A DNA stretch of 46,354 nucleotides from Chloroflexota bacterium (GCA_005879655.1 VBJK01000098.1:1-46354); one strand, 5' to 3'; positions 1 to 8,606 are shown, counted from the first letter of the stretch. Numbers and translations: made by a program. The notes: generated by a model not told the origin, from the letters alone.

Positions 1-867
1 TGCCCCCAGGGTCAGCGCTTTAAGCACATCCGTGCCGCGCCGGATACCGCCATCGACCAATACCTCACAGCGACCAGCCACAGCCTCAACCACCTCTGGT
101 AGCGCCTCAATACTAGCAATCGCTCCATCAAGTTGGCGTCCCCCATGATTGGAGACAATAATCCCATGCGCACCATGGTCGAGAGCCAGTAGCGCATCTT
201 CCGCCGTCAAAATACCTTTTACAAGAAGCGGCATTTTCGTCTGAGTGCGTAACCAGTCCACCGTCTCCCAGGTATCGAAGCGATGACGATCTTTATCAGG
301 ATGATCCATTTCACCACGATAATTGGCAAAGCTCACATCGTTCACTAGCTCGAAGTTGTTGCGCAGATCGCGCTCACGGCGTCCCAGTAGCGGAGTATCG
401 GCAGTCAGCACAAGAGCACGATACCCACTCTCTTCGGCACGTTGTACCAGACGTGCCGTCACTTCCAGACTACGATGCGTATAGAGCTGGAACCAGAGCG
501 GACCCGTCGCAGCCTTAGCCACCTCTGTTGCCGCGCGAGTAGCCACTGTGCTCACGACCATTAACGTATGCGCCGCCCCAACACCGCGCACAGTCGCACA
601 TTCCCCGTCAGGATGAGCGAGACCATGTGCCGCAGTAGGCGCAACCAGAATCGGCATACTAACAGGAGTACCCATAACAGTCGTTTTCATATCAATAACG
701 CTACTATCAACGAGCACGCGCGGGCGTAGACGGATACGCGCAAAGGCAGCACGATTCTCACGTAACGTCGTTTCGTCTTCACTCCCCCCCTGGTAGTAAT
801 CCCAAGAGGCGCGTTCAAGACGTGCTTGAGCAAGCGCCTCGTATTCGAGAATATTGATGGGGTCCAT
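1..867 (-). CDS. FMN-dependent alpha-hydroxy-acid oxidase/dehydrogenase (C-terminus outside window)
   Basis: The 289 codons visible on the minus strand start at an ATG preceded by GAAAGGAATATC, and the frame runs open through base 1. The protein is a TIM-barrel flavoenzyme of the glycolate oxidase / lactate oxidase / lactate 2-monooxygenase family, which oxidises L-2-hydroxy acids to 2-oxo acids using FMN. Visible signatures are PILVAPTAAHGLAHPDGE near residues 73-90, the WFQLY motif near 125, LTADTPLLGRRERD near 155, the active-site stretch SNHGGRQLDG near 243-252, and the phosphate-binding VDGGIRRGTDVLKAL at the visible end. Family members have about 350-390 residues, so some 70 C-terminal residues lie off the window. 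Substrate (lactate, glycolate or another) cannot be decided from sequence. Family assignment is secure. Confidence 0.93.
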   Translation of the reverse strand, partial: MDPINILEYEALAQARLERASWDYYQGGSEDETTLRENRAAFARIRLRPRVLVDSSVIDMKTTVMGTPVSMPILVAPTAAHGLAHPDGECATVRGVGAAHTLMVVSTVATRAATEVAKAATGPLWFQLYTHRSLEVTARLVQRAEESGYRALVLTADTPLLGRRERDLRNNFELVNDVSFANYRGEMDHPDKDRHRFDTWETVDWLRTQTKMPLLVKGILTAEDALLALDHGAHGIIVSNHGGRQLDGAIASIEALPEVVEAVAGRCEVLVDGGIRRGTDVLKALTLGA

Positions 868-944
868 ATGATATTCCTTTCATCAACAAGGAAATTTGCA
901 TAGGCAAAGCCAGTTTCATAACTATTTCTCAACTAAGCCTTAAC

Positions 945-1066
945 CTAGTGCAGAACCCCAAAACCCTTTGGGAATGGGAGCATTTGGGGACACCCCAAAC
1001 CCCGAAAGGCGAGGCTTCGCCAAATGCCACCCCCAATCCCTACCACCTCTCGTGTTTCTGCACTAG
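945..1066 (+). repeat. MITE-like element, family 1, copy a
   Basis: This 122-bp palindromic element begins CTAGTGCAGAA and ends TTTCTGCACTAG. Inside are nested inverted repeats: CCCAAAACC against a TTTGGG tract, TTTGGGGACACCCCAAA, and GCATTTGG pairing with CCAAATGC. The same layout recurs at 1732, 8900, 22589 (inverted), 33608 (composite), 36999 and 37118. It has no coding capacity. It lies between the oxidase start and the small ORF at 1248. The rest of the gap 868-1247 holds AT-rich sequence with a TTGACA at 1122 but no convincing -10 partner. Confidence 0.88.
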
Positions 1067-1247
1067 CATAAAAGTTCCTCCCATTATGCTATGCTGGTAG
1101 TATTCGTCTCCATGGTATTCATTGACAAGACAAGAGCGGTGTATTTCTATGTTTTAATTGTAAGTGGATCTAAGATAAGAAGCAATACATAATAAAAAGG
1201 TATTAAGGTTCTGTCACCTCTTCAGAGTACGCGCATGATGACAGAGG

Positions 1248-1634
1248 TTGATTGGACGAATGGGAAAACGAGCGCTACGAGTACACGTTTTGGTATTGGG
1301 CGTACGAGGTGAGCGAGAGCAAGTGAATATTTCTCTTCTTCCTCTTCGTATTCAAAAGAAAAGGAACTCTCGCTCAGGAAGGTCTCGTGTGCTAAATTCG
1401 GAACAGCTTATTATGCATCAGAAAGATAGTCTCTTAGAACTGAATGGCTTTTTGCTCCAGGCTGGCGATCAAATAGCCATTCGTCTTATTGGCACCTGGG
1501 TTTGTGGGACCATAGCTCATGACCAGTGGGGATGGTACTTGCTCACAAGAAATGACACAGGCATTCGTTTACAAACAGGGCTTTCAGCTCGCCTGCTCTC
1601 GCTCTCACCTGACTCTTTGCCATTGCTTGCCTGA
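1248..1634 (+). CDS. small DUF5348-like protein
   Basis: This is a 128-codon ORF with a TTG start directly abutting an AGAGG. Alternative starts are ATG 1260 and ATG 1413 (residue 56). Only the C-terminal part looks like protein: LELNGFLLQAGDQIAIRLIGT followed by WVCGTIAHDQWGWYLL and a short basic tail. It resembles the small beta-barrel DUF5348 domain (GDxIxIRLxGxWVxGxIxHDxxGWY), found in short bacterial proteins of unknown role. The first 50 residues are basic and low-complexity, so the true start may be 1413. A long hairpin follows the stop. Domain recognition is from memory of the family pattern and is moderate. Confidence 0.5.
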   Translation: MIGRMGKRALRVHVLVLGVRGEREQVNISLLPLRIQKKRNSRSGRSRVLNSEQLIMHQKDSLLELNGFLLQAGDQIAIRLIGTWVCGTIAHDQWGWYLLTRNDTGIRLQTGLSARLLSLSPDSLPLLA

Positions 1635-1649
1635 CGCAAATGTATAGAA

Positions 1650-1729
1650 AGGGAAGTGAAGGGATGAAGTATGATGGCTTGGCTTGTTAGAGAGAGCCAG
1701 TCCATCATACTTCATCTCTTCACTTCCCT
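1650..1729. terminator. very long hairpin between convergent genes
   Basis: About 27-bp arms (GGGAAGTGAAG.. at 1651 pairing with ..CTTCACTTCCC ending 1728) are separated by a loop near 1678-1701. The only imperfection I see is one G-U type position. It lies just after the stop of the small ORF and upstream of MITE copy b and the serS stop, so it can serve both strands. There is no U-run on either side, which is unusual for an intrinsic terminator. Confidence 0.6.
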
Positions 1730-1731
1730 GC

Positions 1732-1855
1732 CTGGTGCATAATCCCAAAACGTTTTGGGGAATGGGAGCATTTGGGGACACCCCAAACCCCGAAAGGCGA
1801 GGCTTCGCCAAATGCCACCCCCAAGCCCTACTCCCCTCTCTTGTTTCTGCACTCG
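1732..1855 (+). repeat. MITE-like element, family 1, copy b
   Basis: Same element as at 945, with slightly decayed ends (CTGGTGCATAAT left, TTTCTGCACTCG right). The interior is near-identical, including the TTTGGGGACACCCCAAA palindrome and the GGCGAGGCTTCGCC segment. It ends 4 bp before the serS stop codon. Confidence 0.85.
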
Positions 1856-1858
1856 CAT

Positions 1859-3142
1859 TTAGCGAGGGCCAATGACCTCCTGCCCACCCATATACGGGCG
1901 TAATGCCGCCGGAATACGTACACTGCCATCTGCCTGCTGATGCGTTTCCAAGAGCGGGATCATAATACGTGGCGATGCAATAGCCGTATTATTCAAGGTA
2001 TGCACAAACTTCACCTTGCCCTCTTCATCGCGGTAGCGAATATTGGCGCGGCGAGCCTGCCAGTCGTGCAGGTACGAACACGAATGCGTCTCACGGTAAC
2101 GGCCCTCGCTGGGCACCCAGCATTCCAGGTCATACATGCCAACCTTGCCATCACCCATATCGCCCGTGCAGACATTGACAACGCGGTAAGGCAACTCAAG
2201 CGCTTGCACCAGCTCTTCTGAATTTCTTAATAGCTGCTCGTGCCATCTCACCGACTCTTCGTGATCGGCCCGACAAATGATGTACTGCTCTACTTTATTG
2301 AACTGGTGAATGCGGAAAACCCCCTTCGTATCCTTGCCATAGGTACCAGCCTCCTGACGGAAGCAAGGGCAAAAACCAACAAATTTCATGGGTAGATCTT
2401 CGACCCTGAGAATCTCGTCCTTGTACATGCCCGTAATCGATACTTCAGAAGTACCGACTAAGAAGAGATCCTGTCCTACCAGCTCATACACCTGATCGCG
2501 TCCTTTGGGAAACTGACCATTGCCGACGAAGCAGAAGTCGCGTGCCATGGCAGGAACGATCAGCGGCGTGAAACCCTTGCGCGCAATCTGATCGAAGGCA
2601 AAGTTCATCAGCGCCAGTTCCAGACGAGCTGCATCACCCTTGAGGACATAGCTACGGCTCCCTGCCACTTTGACTGCTCGCTCGATATCCACCAGATCCA
2701 ACTTCTGCATCAGTTCGTAGTGGTCGAGCGGCGTAAAGTCGAAGCTCGTCTTTTCACCCCAATACTTAATGGGTACATTCTCACTCTCGTCCTTGCCAAC
2801 CGGCACACTGGGATCTGGAATGTTAGGTACAAGCAAGAGCATCTGATAGCGCTCCTCTTGCAAGCGAGCTAACAGAGGTTCTCTCTCTTTGATAGACTCC
2901 GCCAAGCGTTTACCTTCGGCAATAAGTTCGTTGCGTAGCACGGTATTCTTTTCTTTGCCCGCCTGCTGAATACGCTTCGAGAGCGCATTTTGCTGTGCAC
3001 GCATCTCCTCCACCTCGCGTTGCAGGTTGAGCACCTGCTGATCGAGGGCGAGTAGCCCATCAATATCCATGGAATTATTTTTCTGTTTGGCCGCTACTTT
3101 GACTGCATCTGGATTGTTGCGAATAAATGCCAGATCCAACAT
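1859..3142 (-). CDS. serS: seryl-tRNA synthetase
   Basis: SerS charges tRNA-Ser (and tRNA-Sec where present) with serine in the cytoplasm. The 427-residue length is normal for the class II SerRS family. Residues 1-110 form the N-terminal coiled-coil arm (LALDQQVLNLQREVEEMRAQ). The catalytic core carries motif 2 (CFRQEAGTYGKDTKG, about 260-275, with HQFNKVEQY after it) and motif 3-type residues near 385-420 (ASPRIMIPLLETHQ, then RIPAALRPYMGG). The ATG is preceded by AAAGGAG at 11 nt. The gene is monocistronic on the minus strand behind a T-box leader, so expression should rise when uncharged tRNA-Ser accumulates. MITE copy b lies immediately downstream. Confidence 0.98.
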   Translation of the reverse strand: MLDLAFIRNNPDAVKVAAKQKNNSMDIDGLLALDQQVLNLQREVEEMRAQQNALSKRIQQAGKEKNTVLRNELIAEGKRLAESIKEREPLLARLQEERYQMLLLVPNIPDPSVPVGKDESENVPIKYWGEKTSFDFTPLDHYELMQKLDLVDIERAVKVAGSRSYVLKGDAARLELALMNFAFDQIARKGFTPLIVPAMARDFCFVGNGQFPKGRDQVYELVGQDLFLVGTSEVSITGMYKDEILRVEDLPMKFVGFCPCFRQEAGTYGKDTKGVFRIHQFNKVEQYIICRADHEESVRWHEQLLRNSEELVQALELPYRVVNVCTGDMGDGKVGMYDLECWVPSEGRYRETHSCSYLHDWQARRANIRYRDEEGKVKFVHTLNNTAIASPRIMIPLLETHQQADGSVRIPAALRPYMGGQEVIGPR

Positions 3143-3169
3143 CTTTACCTATACTCCTTTTAACCAATA

Positions 3170-3415
3170 AAAAAAAGCGCCGTCTCCCATAAAAAGGACG
3201 ACGGCGCTAACTACGGACTACCGTGGTGCCACCTTGTTTCTTCCATTCCCATCATTTTTTTGTAGATGCAATGAAACTCGTTACTGCCAATAACGGTGGC
3301 TCCCGTTGGCGCTTAATGCGCAGGCTCCTGGGTGGATTTCCGCTCTGGCGTGCCACTGCGTTGCACCGATCCGCAGTTCTCTGTGATGCAGCTAGAGGTA
3401 CTTGTCCGTTATCCG
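3170..3415 (-). promoter_or_regulatory. T-box leader of serS
   Basis: On the minus strand the conserved T-box sequence AAGGTGGCACCACGG lies at about 3223-3237. It is followed by an intrinsic terminator whose arms GCGCCGTCGTC and GACGGCGC (3172-3206) are followed by a run of eight T. Upstream lies a Stem I region with AGAGAACTGCGG and the adjoining GGTGCAA elements typical of T-box leaders (about 3361-3400). T-box RNAs sense uncharged tRNA: pairing of its NCCA end with the T-box bulge favours the antiterminator. With serS 28 nt below the terminator, the ligand should be tRNA-Ser. I could not place the serine specifier codon unambiguously by eye. Confidence 0.92.
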
Positions 3416-3419
3416 AAAC

Positions 3420-3674
3420 TTACCCGTTCAGGGCATTCTGTACGACCCATTTTGAGACATCGTTGAGCCAAGCAAGATCGGTCTGTTTGTGGGCTGTCAA
3501 CTCCTTTTGCAGATCAATAGCGGACGGCGTTTTCTCCCCTTTTGCATATGCCTCTTGCTTGCGGGCTAGCGCATAGTTATAGGCAAAGCGAGCAGCACCC
3601 GCATATTGACACAGCAGCGTGTATTGCTTACGTGTTGGGTCCAGTTCCGTCTTGTACCCCCGTACTATCTTCAT
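3420..3674 (-). pseudogene. tnpB: tnpB (OrfB/RNA-guided nuclease) N-terminal remnant
   Basis: 84 codons from an ATG with SD GGAGGA (minus strand) encode the N-terminal helix-turn-helix/WED region of an IS605/IS607-type TnpB: MKIVRGYKTELDPTRKQ, then AGAARFAYNYALARKQEAY and a region ending VSKWVVQNALNG. Full TnpB proteins have about 350-450 residues with a RuvC-like DED nuclease and a zinc finger, all missing here. The frame stops 5-10 bp before the T-box leader begins, so the remnant is fused directly to serS control sequence. Its ATG overlaps the stop of the tnpA remnant (ATGA). It cannot be functional as a transposition accessory. Confidence 0.88.
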
Positions 3675-3838
3675 TCGTGTCCTCCGGCTTCTCGCATGAC
3701 GCACCCCACACACTGCTTGATTTGCTCAGCACGCTCTTTCGAGTGACGACGCCCGTAAATGCGACTTGTCATACTGGCGATGACTGCCACAAAATCGTCT
3801 ACGAGATCGTGATTCGTAGCCACGTCTTCTTGGTGTCT
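3671..3838 (-). pseudogene. IS607-type tnpA serine recombinase C-terminal remnant
   Basis: Reading the minus strand in the frame that ends TGA at 3673-3671 gives LVDDFVAVIASMTSRIYGRR followed by HSKERAEQIKQCVGCVMREAGGHE. This matches the C-terminal end of IS607-family serine resolvases (DDFVAVIASMTSRIYGRR is characteristic). Upstream, the frame is closed by a TGA near 3840, so only about 56 residues survive. The MerR-type HTH and the catalytic serine domain are gone. The ATGA overlap with tnpB is the standard IS607 gene order. Confidence 0.82.
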
Positions 3839-3840
3839 TC

Positions 3841-3869
3841 AGAATAGCAGTGATGGGTTGACTTGTCAA
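3841..3869 (-). promoter_or_regulatory. sigma70-type promoter upstream of the IS607 remnant and serS leader
   Basis: The minus strand reads TTGACA (3869-3864), a 17-bp spacer, then TATTCT (3846-3841). This is a near-consensus housekeeping promoter pointing through the tnpA/tnpB remnants toward the serS T-box leader about 420 bp downstream. Whether it is the transposon's old promoter or the present serS promoter cannot be read from sequence. No better promoter is obvious next to the leader. Confidence 0.6.
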
Positions 3870-3891
3870 TGCCCCCTCTACCTCCGAGTAC

Positions 3892-3971
3892 CACACACGC
3901 TTTTGCAAGCGAGCGCACGAGGGAGACCATTTCGCACAAGCTGACCCTCACTTTGCAAAAGCGTGTGTGGC
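3892..3971. repeat. inverted repeat near the old IS607 boundary
   Basis: CCACACACGCTTTTGCAA (from about 3892) is repeated in inverse as TTGCAAAAGCGTGTGTGG (to 3971). The arms are 18 bp and perfect, and the loop is about 44 bp. Both arms are flanked outward by CCCTCTACCTC-type sequence. It lies between the PfpI gene stop and the promoter at 3841. It may be a terminator for an upstream minus-strand gene or an element boundary. Confidence 0.6.
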
Positions 3972-3991
3972 ACCCTCTACCTCTCTGTCAC

Positions 3992-4573
3992 CTACAACTC
4001 AATCCTCGTGCCCAATACCTTCAAGAATTGAGCAATCCAGGCCGGGTGCGCAGGCCAGGCAGGAGCAGAGACCAAGTTGCGATCCGTAATGGCCTCACCT
4101 ACCTCAATAGCAGAGAACGCACCACCTGCACGACTAACCTCTGGACCAACAGCTGGATAAGCGCTACATGTTCTTCCATCAAGAACCCCAGCGGCAGCTA
4201 GTATCTGTGCACCGTGACAGATAGAAGCGACTGGTTTGTTCTCATTAAAGAAATGACGCACAATCCCCAGCACTTGTGCGTTTAACCGGAGATACTCTGG
4301 TGCACGTCCGCCAGGAATGACCAGGGCATCATACGCTTCAGGGCGCACATCGGCAAATGTTGCATTCAGTGAAAAATTATGCCCTGGCTTCTCGCTATAG
4401 GTCTGATCGCCCTCAAAATCGTGCACTGCGGTCCGCACCTTATCACCAACTTCTTTTCCGGGACAAACCGCATGAACTGTATGCCCTACTGCTAACAGTG
4501 CCTGGAATGGGACCATGACTTCATAGTCTTCTACATAGTCGCCGACTAACATCAAAATCTTCTTTGCAGCCAT
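3992..4573 (-). CDS. DJ-1/PfpI family protein
   Basis: 193 residues from an ATG with SD GAGGAG eight bases upstream. A longer in-frame ATG at 4669 would add a hydrophobic leader without SD support. This is a flavodoxin-like glutamine-amidotransferase fold of the DJ-1/PfpI superfamily, whose members are intracellular proteases, glyoxalases/deglycases or chaperones. The nucleophile elbow is ICHGAQ with Cys119 and His120. An acidic partner is expected near EDYEV (about 15-18), and the [14 protein letters not shown] segment (83-96) is typical. It is monocistronic and ends near the inverted repeat at 3892. The exact activity cannot be settled. Confidence 0.9.
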   Translation of the reverse strand: MAAKKILMLVGDYVEDYEVMVPFQALLAVGHTVHAVCPGKEVGDKVRTAVHDFEGDQTYSEKPGHNFSLNATFADVRPEAYDALVIPGGRAPEYLRLNAQVLGIVRHFFNENKPVASICHGAQILAAAGVLDGRTCSAYPAVGPEVSRAGGAFSAIEVGEAITDRNLVSAPAWPAHPAWIAQFLKVLGTRIEL

Positions 4574-4832
4574 GGGAAAATACTCCTCTTCAGTGAATGA
4601 TGCTGTATACAGAAAAAATAGGATCAGGAACCCACAAAATTTCACTGTTGTGCTAAGATGTACAAACACAACTATAAGCTCGTACAGCAGATGACTTGAG
4701 CAACTGTACTGCTTTAGGCTGATTCTACCTCAAAAAAACATTCTTATCAAGCGCATACAGTCTAGTAGATAGACGTGCGTTTCTACCATCTTGTTATTAA
4801 TAGCCATTTACCTTTATTCCGCTTGAAGTAAA

Positions 4833-5711
4833 TTAAATAGTCCAAACTCGCACGTTATTGAATGCTACATCAGTGGCATTGTTATTATCACCGGCAAACA
4901 CGCCTATCTCTCCTGAGATACACGTTGCATCATTTAAACTGCTTACATATTGCTTATTGATGTACAGGTACATGTTGCTGCCCTTTGCAATTACCGTCAA
5001 GCGGTTGGTTGTGCCAGAGCCAGTCTTGATGAGGCTACTCGTATCGTAGAGCAACGGTGTACTATGATGATCGTCCTTAGAGAGGTACAGGCTATACATG
5101 CCATCGCTACTGACACGGAAGGAATAGAAATGAGAAATGGCATCATTCGCACGAAAAATGAGACCACCCTGATCACCCTTGACAATAGTCATCTCTGCAT
5201 CCAGCACAAAATTGGTGAAATGCGTGGCATGGGCGAAGCAAGGCACATAAAAGCTTTTCTGATTAATGCTAGAGTGTAGAGCACCTCCCACAAAGGCACA
5301 ACCGCTTCCACCAACGGTATTGTAGACATCCCAGTTGCCAGCGTCTTGAGAGCTTAATGGTGAGAAGAAAGCAGGTGTGCCCTTGGTTGACGTAGCGTAA
5401 AGGTTTTGTAGCGCAGTTACAGTAGCCTGAGCTTGCGTGGTAGCTTGTGTTGCGGCAGTGACTGTTGCGCGCGCGTAGGTTTGAGCAACGCTAGTGGCCT
5501 GAGTATTGACAGTTGCTGTTAAATTTAAGAGCACCTGAGCAGTCGCAGTAGCTCCTGCACGCAGCTGGCCAGGTCGTGCGATAGCTGCATAATACATGAG
5601 GCCAAAGCCACCGCTTATGAGTAAGAGAGCAAGCACAAGCAAGAGAGTACTGGCTTTCTTTGAAATACTGCGCTCTGTAGCGCTAAGCGTCCCTGGCGGA
5701 AACGGTGACAT
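4833..5711 (-). CDS. membrane-anchored Ala/Thr-rich protein with C-terminal beta-sandwich (paralogue 2)
   Basis: 292 residues: a short cytoplasmic N-terminus, one transmembrane segment (LLLVLALLLISGGFGLMYYA, about 22-43), then an Ala/Thr/Gln-rich stalk with ATVTA-type heptads (about 55-115). The exported C-terminal domain (about 120-292) looks like a concanavalin/DUF1080-type jelly roll: WDVYNTVGGSGCAFVGGALH, GGLIFRANDAISHFYSFRV, and VYINKQ/VSSLNDATCISGEIGVFAGD-like strands. It is paralogous to the next protein (5745-7046), which shares the TM-stalk-sandwich order. The two are 33 bp apart on the same strand, likely one transcript. Such domains usually bind glycans or form part of cell-surface sensors, but no catalytic site is recognisable. 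The function is unknown. Confidence 0.75.
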   Translation of the reverse strand: MSPFPPGTLSATERSISKKASTLLLVLALLLISGGFGLMYYAAIARPGQLRAGATATAQVLLNLTATVNTQATSVAQTYARATVTAATQATTQAQATVTALQNLYATSTKGTPAFFSPLSSQDAGNWDVYNTVGGSGCAFVGGALHSSINQKSFYVPCFAHATHFTNFVLDAEMTIVKGDQGGLIFRANDAISHFYSFRVSSDGMYSLYLSKDDHHSTPLLYDTSSLIKTGSGTTNRLTVIAKGSNMYLYINKQYVSSLNDATCISGEIGVFAGDNNNATDVAFNNVRVWTI

Positions 5712-5744
5712 CTAGTGCTTCTTTCTCTCTCCTAACATACTCAG

Positions 5745-7046
5745 CTATAACACCCATACCTGTGCCTGGCTATACACTACCTCTGTTGGGTGAGTAGAGT
5801 CGTCAGCAACAACCCCAATAATCCCAGCGGTGGGACCATTGTAGCTGGTACTGTCAAGATACTTGCCATTGACATACAAATTCAAGTCATTGTCTTGCGC
5901 GATTACAGCAATTAAATTCTCCTGATTCAACCCCGCATGAATGAGTGAGGTGGTACCAGTTAGCAGTGTTTGTGATGTCTTACCCGAATTATCTGGATAA
6001 TAATAAAAATCGTAATTCCCATTAGTACTGATATGGAAGTAGTAGAATTTGGTGATGTTGGTATCCGAGCGAAAGAGTAGCCCGCCAAAGTCCCCTTTCA
6101 AGATAGTCATCTTCACCTGGAAGGCGAAATTGGCAAAATTGTTAGCACTGCCTGTGCAAGTGAGAAAGAAGCCCTGCTTGTCCTCAACGAGGTGATAAGC
6201 ATTGTTGACGAAGTTGCAGCCATCTGCCACGATCCAATTGTTTGCGCCAGGTCCTGTTAATGGATCATTTAATTTAGGCGTTCTCAGGGTAATCTGATCG
6301 TATTGGCCTTGCCTTGCATTCGCAACCTGTGCAGTAGCAGTCACTTGAGCACTGACGGTCGCCTGTGCCTGTACGGTACTGGTAGCATAGGCATCGGCTG
6401 TGCCAGTGGCCTTCGCCACGACGGTAGCAGTAGCTTGCAATTGCTGCTGCTGTGGAACATAGACACTTCTATAGTAAATGAGTATCCCACCACCGATAAC
6501 TAGCGCAGTAAGTACAATCAGCATGACTGTCATCACAGATGAGCGGCGAGCCGGTGTGGGATAAGGCGACGCTGCAACAGGTTGCTGGTACGGCGCATAG
6601 ATGGGTTGTTGATTAGTATTGATATTCGGATAGGGAGTAGCCTGCATTGATGGCGTAGGATAAGGGTAATTCGTGACTGGTTGATTCTGAGTTGTGATGC
6701 CGGGATAAGAAGGAGATGAAGCAAATGGTGGCTGCATGGATGGTGGAGGTGGTATGAAAAGCGTCTCTATTTCTTGCTGATTCGTGGATGGCTGCGCTCT
6801 ATTGGCCTCGGTAGCAATAATATTGATGATAAGGACGAGATCACTACCTCGCGGATCATACGATGTGGCGCTTCCCTGACCAGGAAGGCGTAACTCTTGC
6901 CCTGAGTACGCGCCAGCAGGAACAGTAACCGTCACCTGCCGTCCTCCTGCTAACGTAAGTACGCGTGTTGTTCCGTTGCGTGCTTCATCCTCGCTAATTG
7001 CCAATGTTGGCCTGAGTTCATCGTTGCTTGGTCCCTCTAGTGCCAT
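5745..7046 (-). CDS. DnaJ-CTD-like, membrane-anchored protein with C-terminal beta-sandwich (paralogue 1)
   Basis: 433 residues from an ATG behind GGGGGAA. Residues 15-80 resemble one DnaJ C-terminal substrate-binding module (GGRQVTVTVPAGAYSGQELR then LPGQGSATSYDPRGSDLVLI), without a J domain. A Pro/Tyr/Gln-rich linker with repeated YPTP/ITTQNQPVTNYPYPTPS-type sequence (about 95-165) leads to a TM helix (VMLIVLTALVIGGGILIYY, about 172-192). After that come an Ala/Thr stalk and the same beta-sandwich domain as its neighbour (GGLLFRSDTNITKFYYFHIS, LNLYVNGKYLDS). A DnaJ-CTD fold on the cytoplasmic face joined to an exported sandwich is unusual. The domain match is by pattern only. The function is unknown. 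Confidence 0.72.
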   Translation of the reverse strand: MALEGPSNDELRPTLAISEDEARNGTTRVLTLAGGRQVTVTVPAGAYSGQELRLPGQGSATSYDPRGSDLVLIINIIATEANRAQPSTNQQEIETLFIPPPPSMQPPFASSPSYPGITTQNQPVTNYPYPTPSMQATPYPNINTNQQPIYAPYQQPVAASPYPTPARRSSVMTVMLIVLTALVIGGGILIYYRSVYVPQQQQLQATATVVAKATGTADAYATSTVQAQATVSAQVTATAQVANARQGQYDQITLRTPKLNDPLTGPGANNWIVADGCNFVNNAYHLVEDKQGFFLTCTGSANNFANFAFQVKMTILKGDFGGLLFRSDTNITKFYYFHISTNGNYDFYYYPDNSGKTSQTLLTGTTSLIHAGLNQENLIAVIAQDNDLNLYVNGKYLDSTSYNGPTAGIIGVVADDSTHPTEVVYSQAQVWVL

Positions 7047-7270
7047 ATTGTTCCCCCAAATTAATTATTAGGTGACTTACACCTTTATTTCTAAATACCC
7101 CTGTAAAGCGTATTTAACGCTATCTCTAGCTTCATAATATAGCCAATTTGACACCAATATTTGTACCTTTGTTCAATGATGCTATTTTGCCTCTTGTTGC
7201 ATATCTGTTAGCAATAAATTATACATCCTCATTACCTCTTCTTGCATCTCTGGCAAAGGGATAGCGCCTC

Positions 7271-7293
7271 CATCCTTTGGGGTGAAAGGATGG
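7271..7293. repeat. short perfect hairpin in the mdh downstream region
   Basis: CCATCCTTT pairs with AAAGGATGG across a 5-nt loop. It lies inside the non-coding stretch 7047-7481, which also holds GC-rich sequence resembling inactive repeat material (GGACACCTTGCGCTCC, GGGGCAACCGCCCC). An 85-codon minus-strand ORF (7182-7439) crosses all of this. I regard it as fortuitous. Confidence 0.45.
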
Positions 7294-7411
7294 GAAACGA
7301 TTTTTGCGAGGACACCTTGCGCTCCGGCTGGGGCAACCGCCCCTGCACCCCACTTTCCCTCCAAAGGCTGGATGTGGGCAGGTGGATGAAGGGGAAACAT
7401 TGAGCAGTAAC

Positions 7412-7450
7412 GTAAAGGGAAGGCAGCAACTTTTCCCACCTTCCCTTTAC
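7412..7450 (-). terminator. hairpin downstream of mdh
   Basis: The perfect 12-bp arms GTAAAGGGAAGG (7412-7423) and CCTTCCCTTTAC (7439-7450) have a 15-nt loop. It lies 31 bp below the mdh stop. No U-run follows on the minus strand, so termination is plausible but not certain. Confidence 0.5.
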
Positions 7451-7481
7451 ACCTATGGACGCCTTTTAGATCGAAATAGAT

Positions 7482-8408
7482 CTATATACCCATCATAGTG
7501 ATCAACTCTTTTACAGCATTAGCGGATTTCTGCAACAATGCGCGCTCGTCTTCCGTCAATGCAACCTCGATGATTTTCTCCAGACCTCTGGCTCCTAGTT
7601 GAGCTGGTACTCCTACAAACAGGTTACGAATGCCATACTCACCCTGTAGATATACAGCACAAGGCATAATCATTTTCTTATCGAGCAGGATCGAATCGAC
7701 CATCTGCAAGACAGAAGCTGAAGGCCCGAAATAAGCACTGCCCATCCCCAGCAATTTGACAATCTCAGCACCACCATCACGTGCCCGCTGCACAATTTGC
7801 TCGATGCGCTCCGCTGAGATCAGTTGTGAGATCGGAACGCCTGCCACAGTACATAAACGCGGCAATGGTACCATCGTGTCCCCATGTCCACCCAGCACAT
7901 ACGCCTGTACATCATGCACTGAAGCACCAACTTCTTGTGCAATAAAGGTGCGGAAACGTGCGGTGTCCAGTACACCAGCCATGCCGATGACACGTTCGCG
8001 TGGAAAGCCACTCACATGAAGTGCTAACTGGGCCATCGCATCCAGCGGATTAGTGACGAGGATGATAATAGAGTTCGGTGAATATTTCACAACCTGCTCA
8101 GTGACCTTGCCGACTATCTCTTGGTTCTTCTTCACCAGATCATCGCGTGTCATACCTGCTTTACGCGGGAAACCAGAAGTAATCACGACGATATCGGAAT
8201 TTGCAGTGTCCACATAATCGTTCGTGCCAGTCACTAATGAATCGAAACCCAGGACAGGGCCTGATTGCAGGATATCAAGCGCTTTACCCTGAGGCATGTT
8301 TGGCACAATGTCATACATCACTACATCTGCGTAGTCACGCTCCGCTAAACGCTGAGCAAGGGTACTGCCAACAAAACCTGCCCCAACTACGGTAATCTTA
8401 CTTCGCAT
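7482..8408 (-). CDS. mdh: malate dehydrogenase (LDH-like type)
   Basis: MDH interconverts malate and oxaloacetate with NAD in the TCA cycle. The protein has 308 residues, normal for the LDH-like MDH group of Chloroflexi and other bacteria. The Rossmann loop is [10 protein letters not shown] (7-16), with Asp33 closing strand 2 (MYDIV), favouring NAD over NADP. Substrate arginines are Arg82 and Arg88 in the mobile loop ([13 protein letters not shown]) and Arg151. Arg82 at the specificity position points to malate, not lactate. The Asp/His relay has Asp148 (VLDTARFR) and His175 ([10 protein letters not shown]). The start has SD AAAGGA seven bases upstream. It is monocistronic, with a hairpin after the stop. 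Confidence 0.96.
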   Translation of the reverse strand: MRSKITVVGAGFVGSTLAQRLAERDYADVVMYDIVPNMPQGKALDILQSGPVLGFDSLVTGTNDYVDTANSDIVVITSGFPRKAGMTRDDLVKKNQEIVGKVTEQVVKYSPNSIIILVTNPLDAMAQLALHVSGFPRERVIGMAGVLDTARFRTFIAQEVGASVHDVQAYVLGGHGDTMVPLPRLCTVAGVPISQLISAERIEQIVQRARDGGAEIVKLLGMGSAYFGPSASVLQMVDSILLDKKMIMPCAVYLQGEYGIRNLFVGVPAQLGARGLEKIIEVALTEDERALLQKSANAVKELITMMGI

Positions 8409-8606
8409 TAATGCATCCTTTCATATGCTCCGGTACCAAAACCACCAGTGGGCACTCCCCACGGTGTTCAACCGATATTTTTATCGCTCTTATACTTTGT
8501 ATTGTAAGCTCTGAAGGGTAGTTAAGGCAATTTATTTAAGAGGTTCTATTGCGTAGCCAAACTGCTGAGGAAAATGGAGAGTAGAGAATTCTCCCCCAAA
8601 AAAGGC

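Noticed and set aside
1605..1875. Overlapping small ORFs on both strands across the hairpin and MITE copy b
   Set aside because: They follow the repeat and the hairpin, and have no SD or protein-like composition.
7182..7439. 85-codon minus-strand ORF downstream of mdh
   Set aside because: It crosses a perfect hairpin and GC-rich repeat-like sequence, and composition shows no domain. Judged fortuitous.
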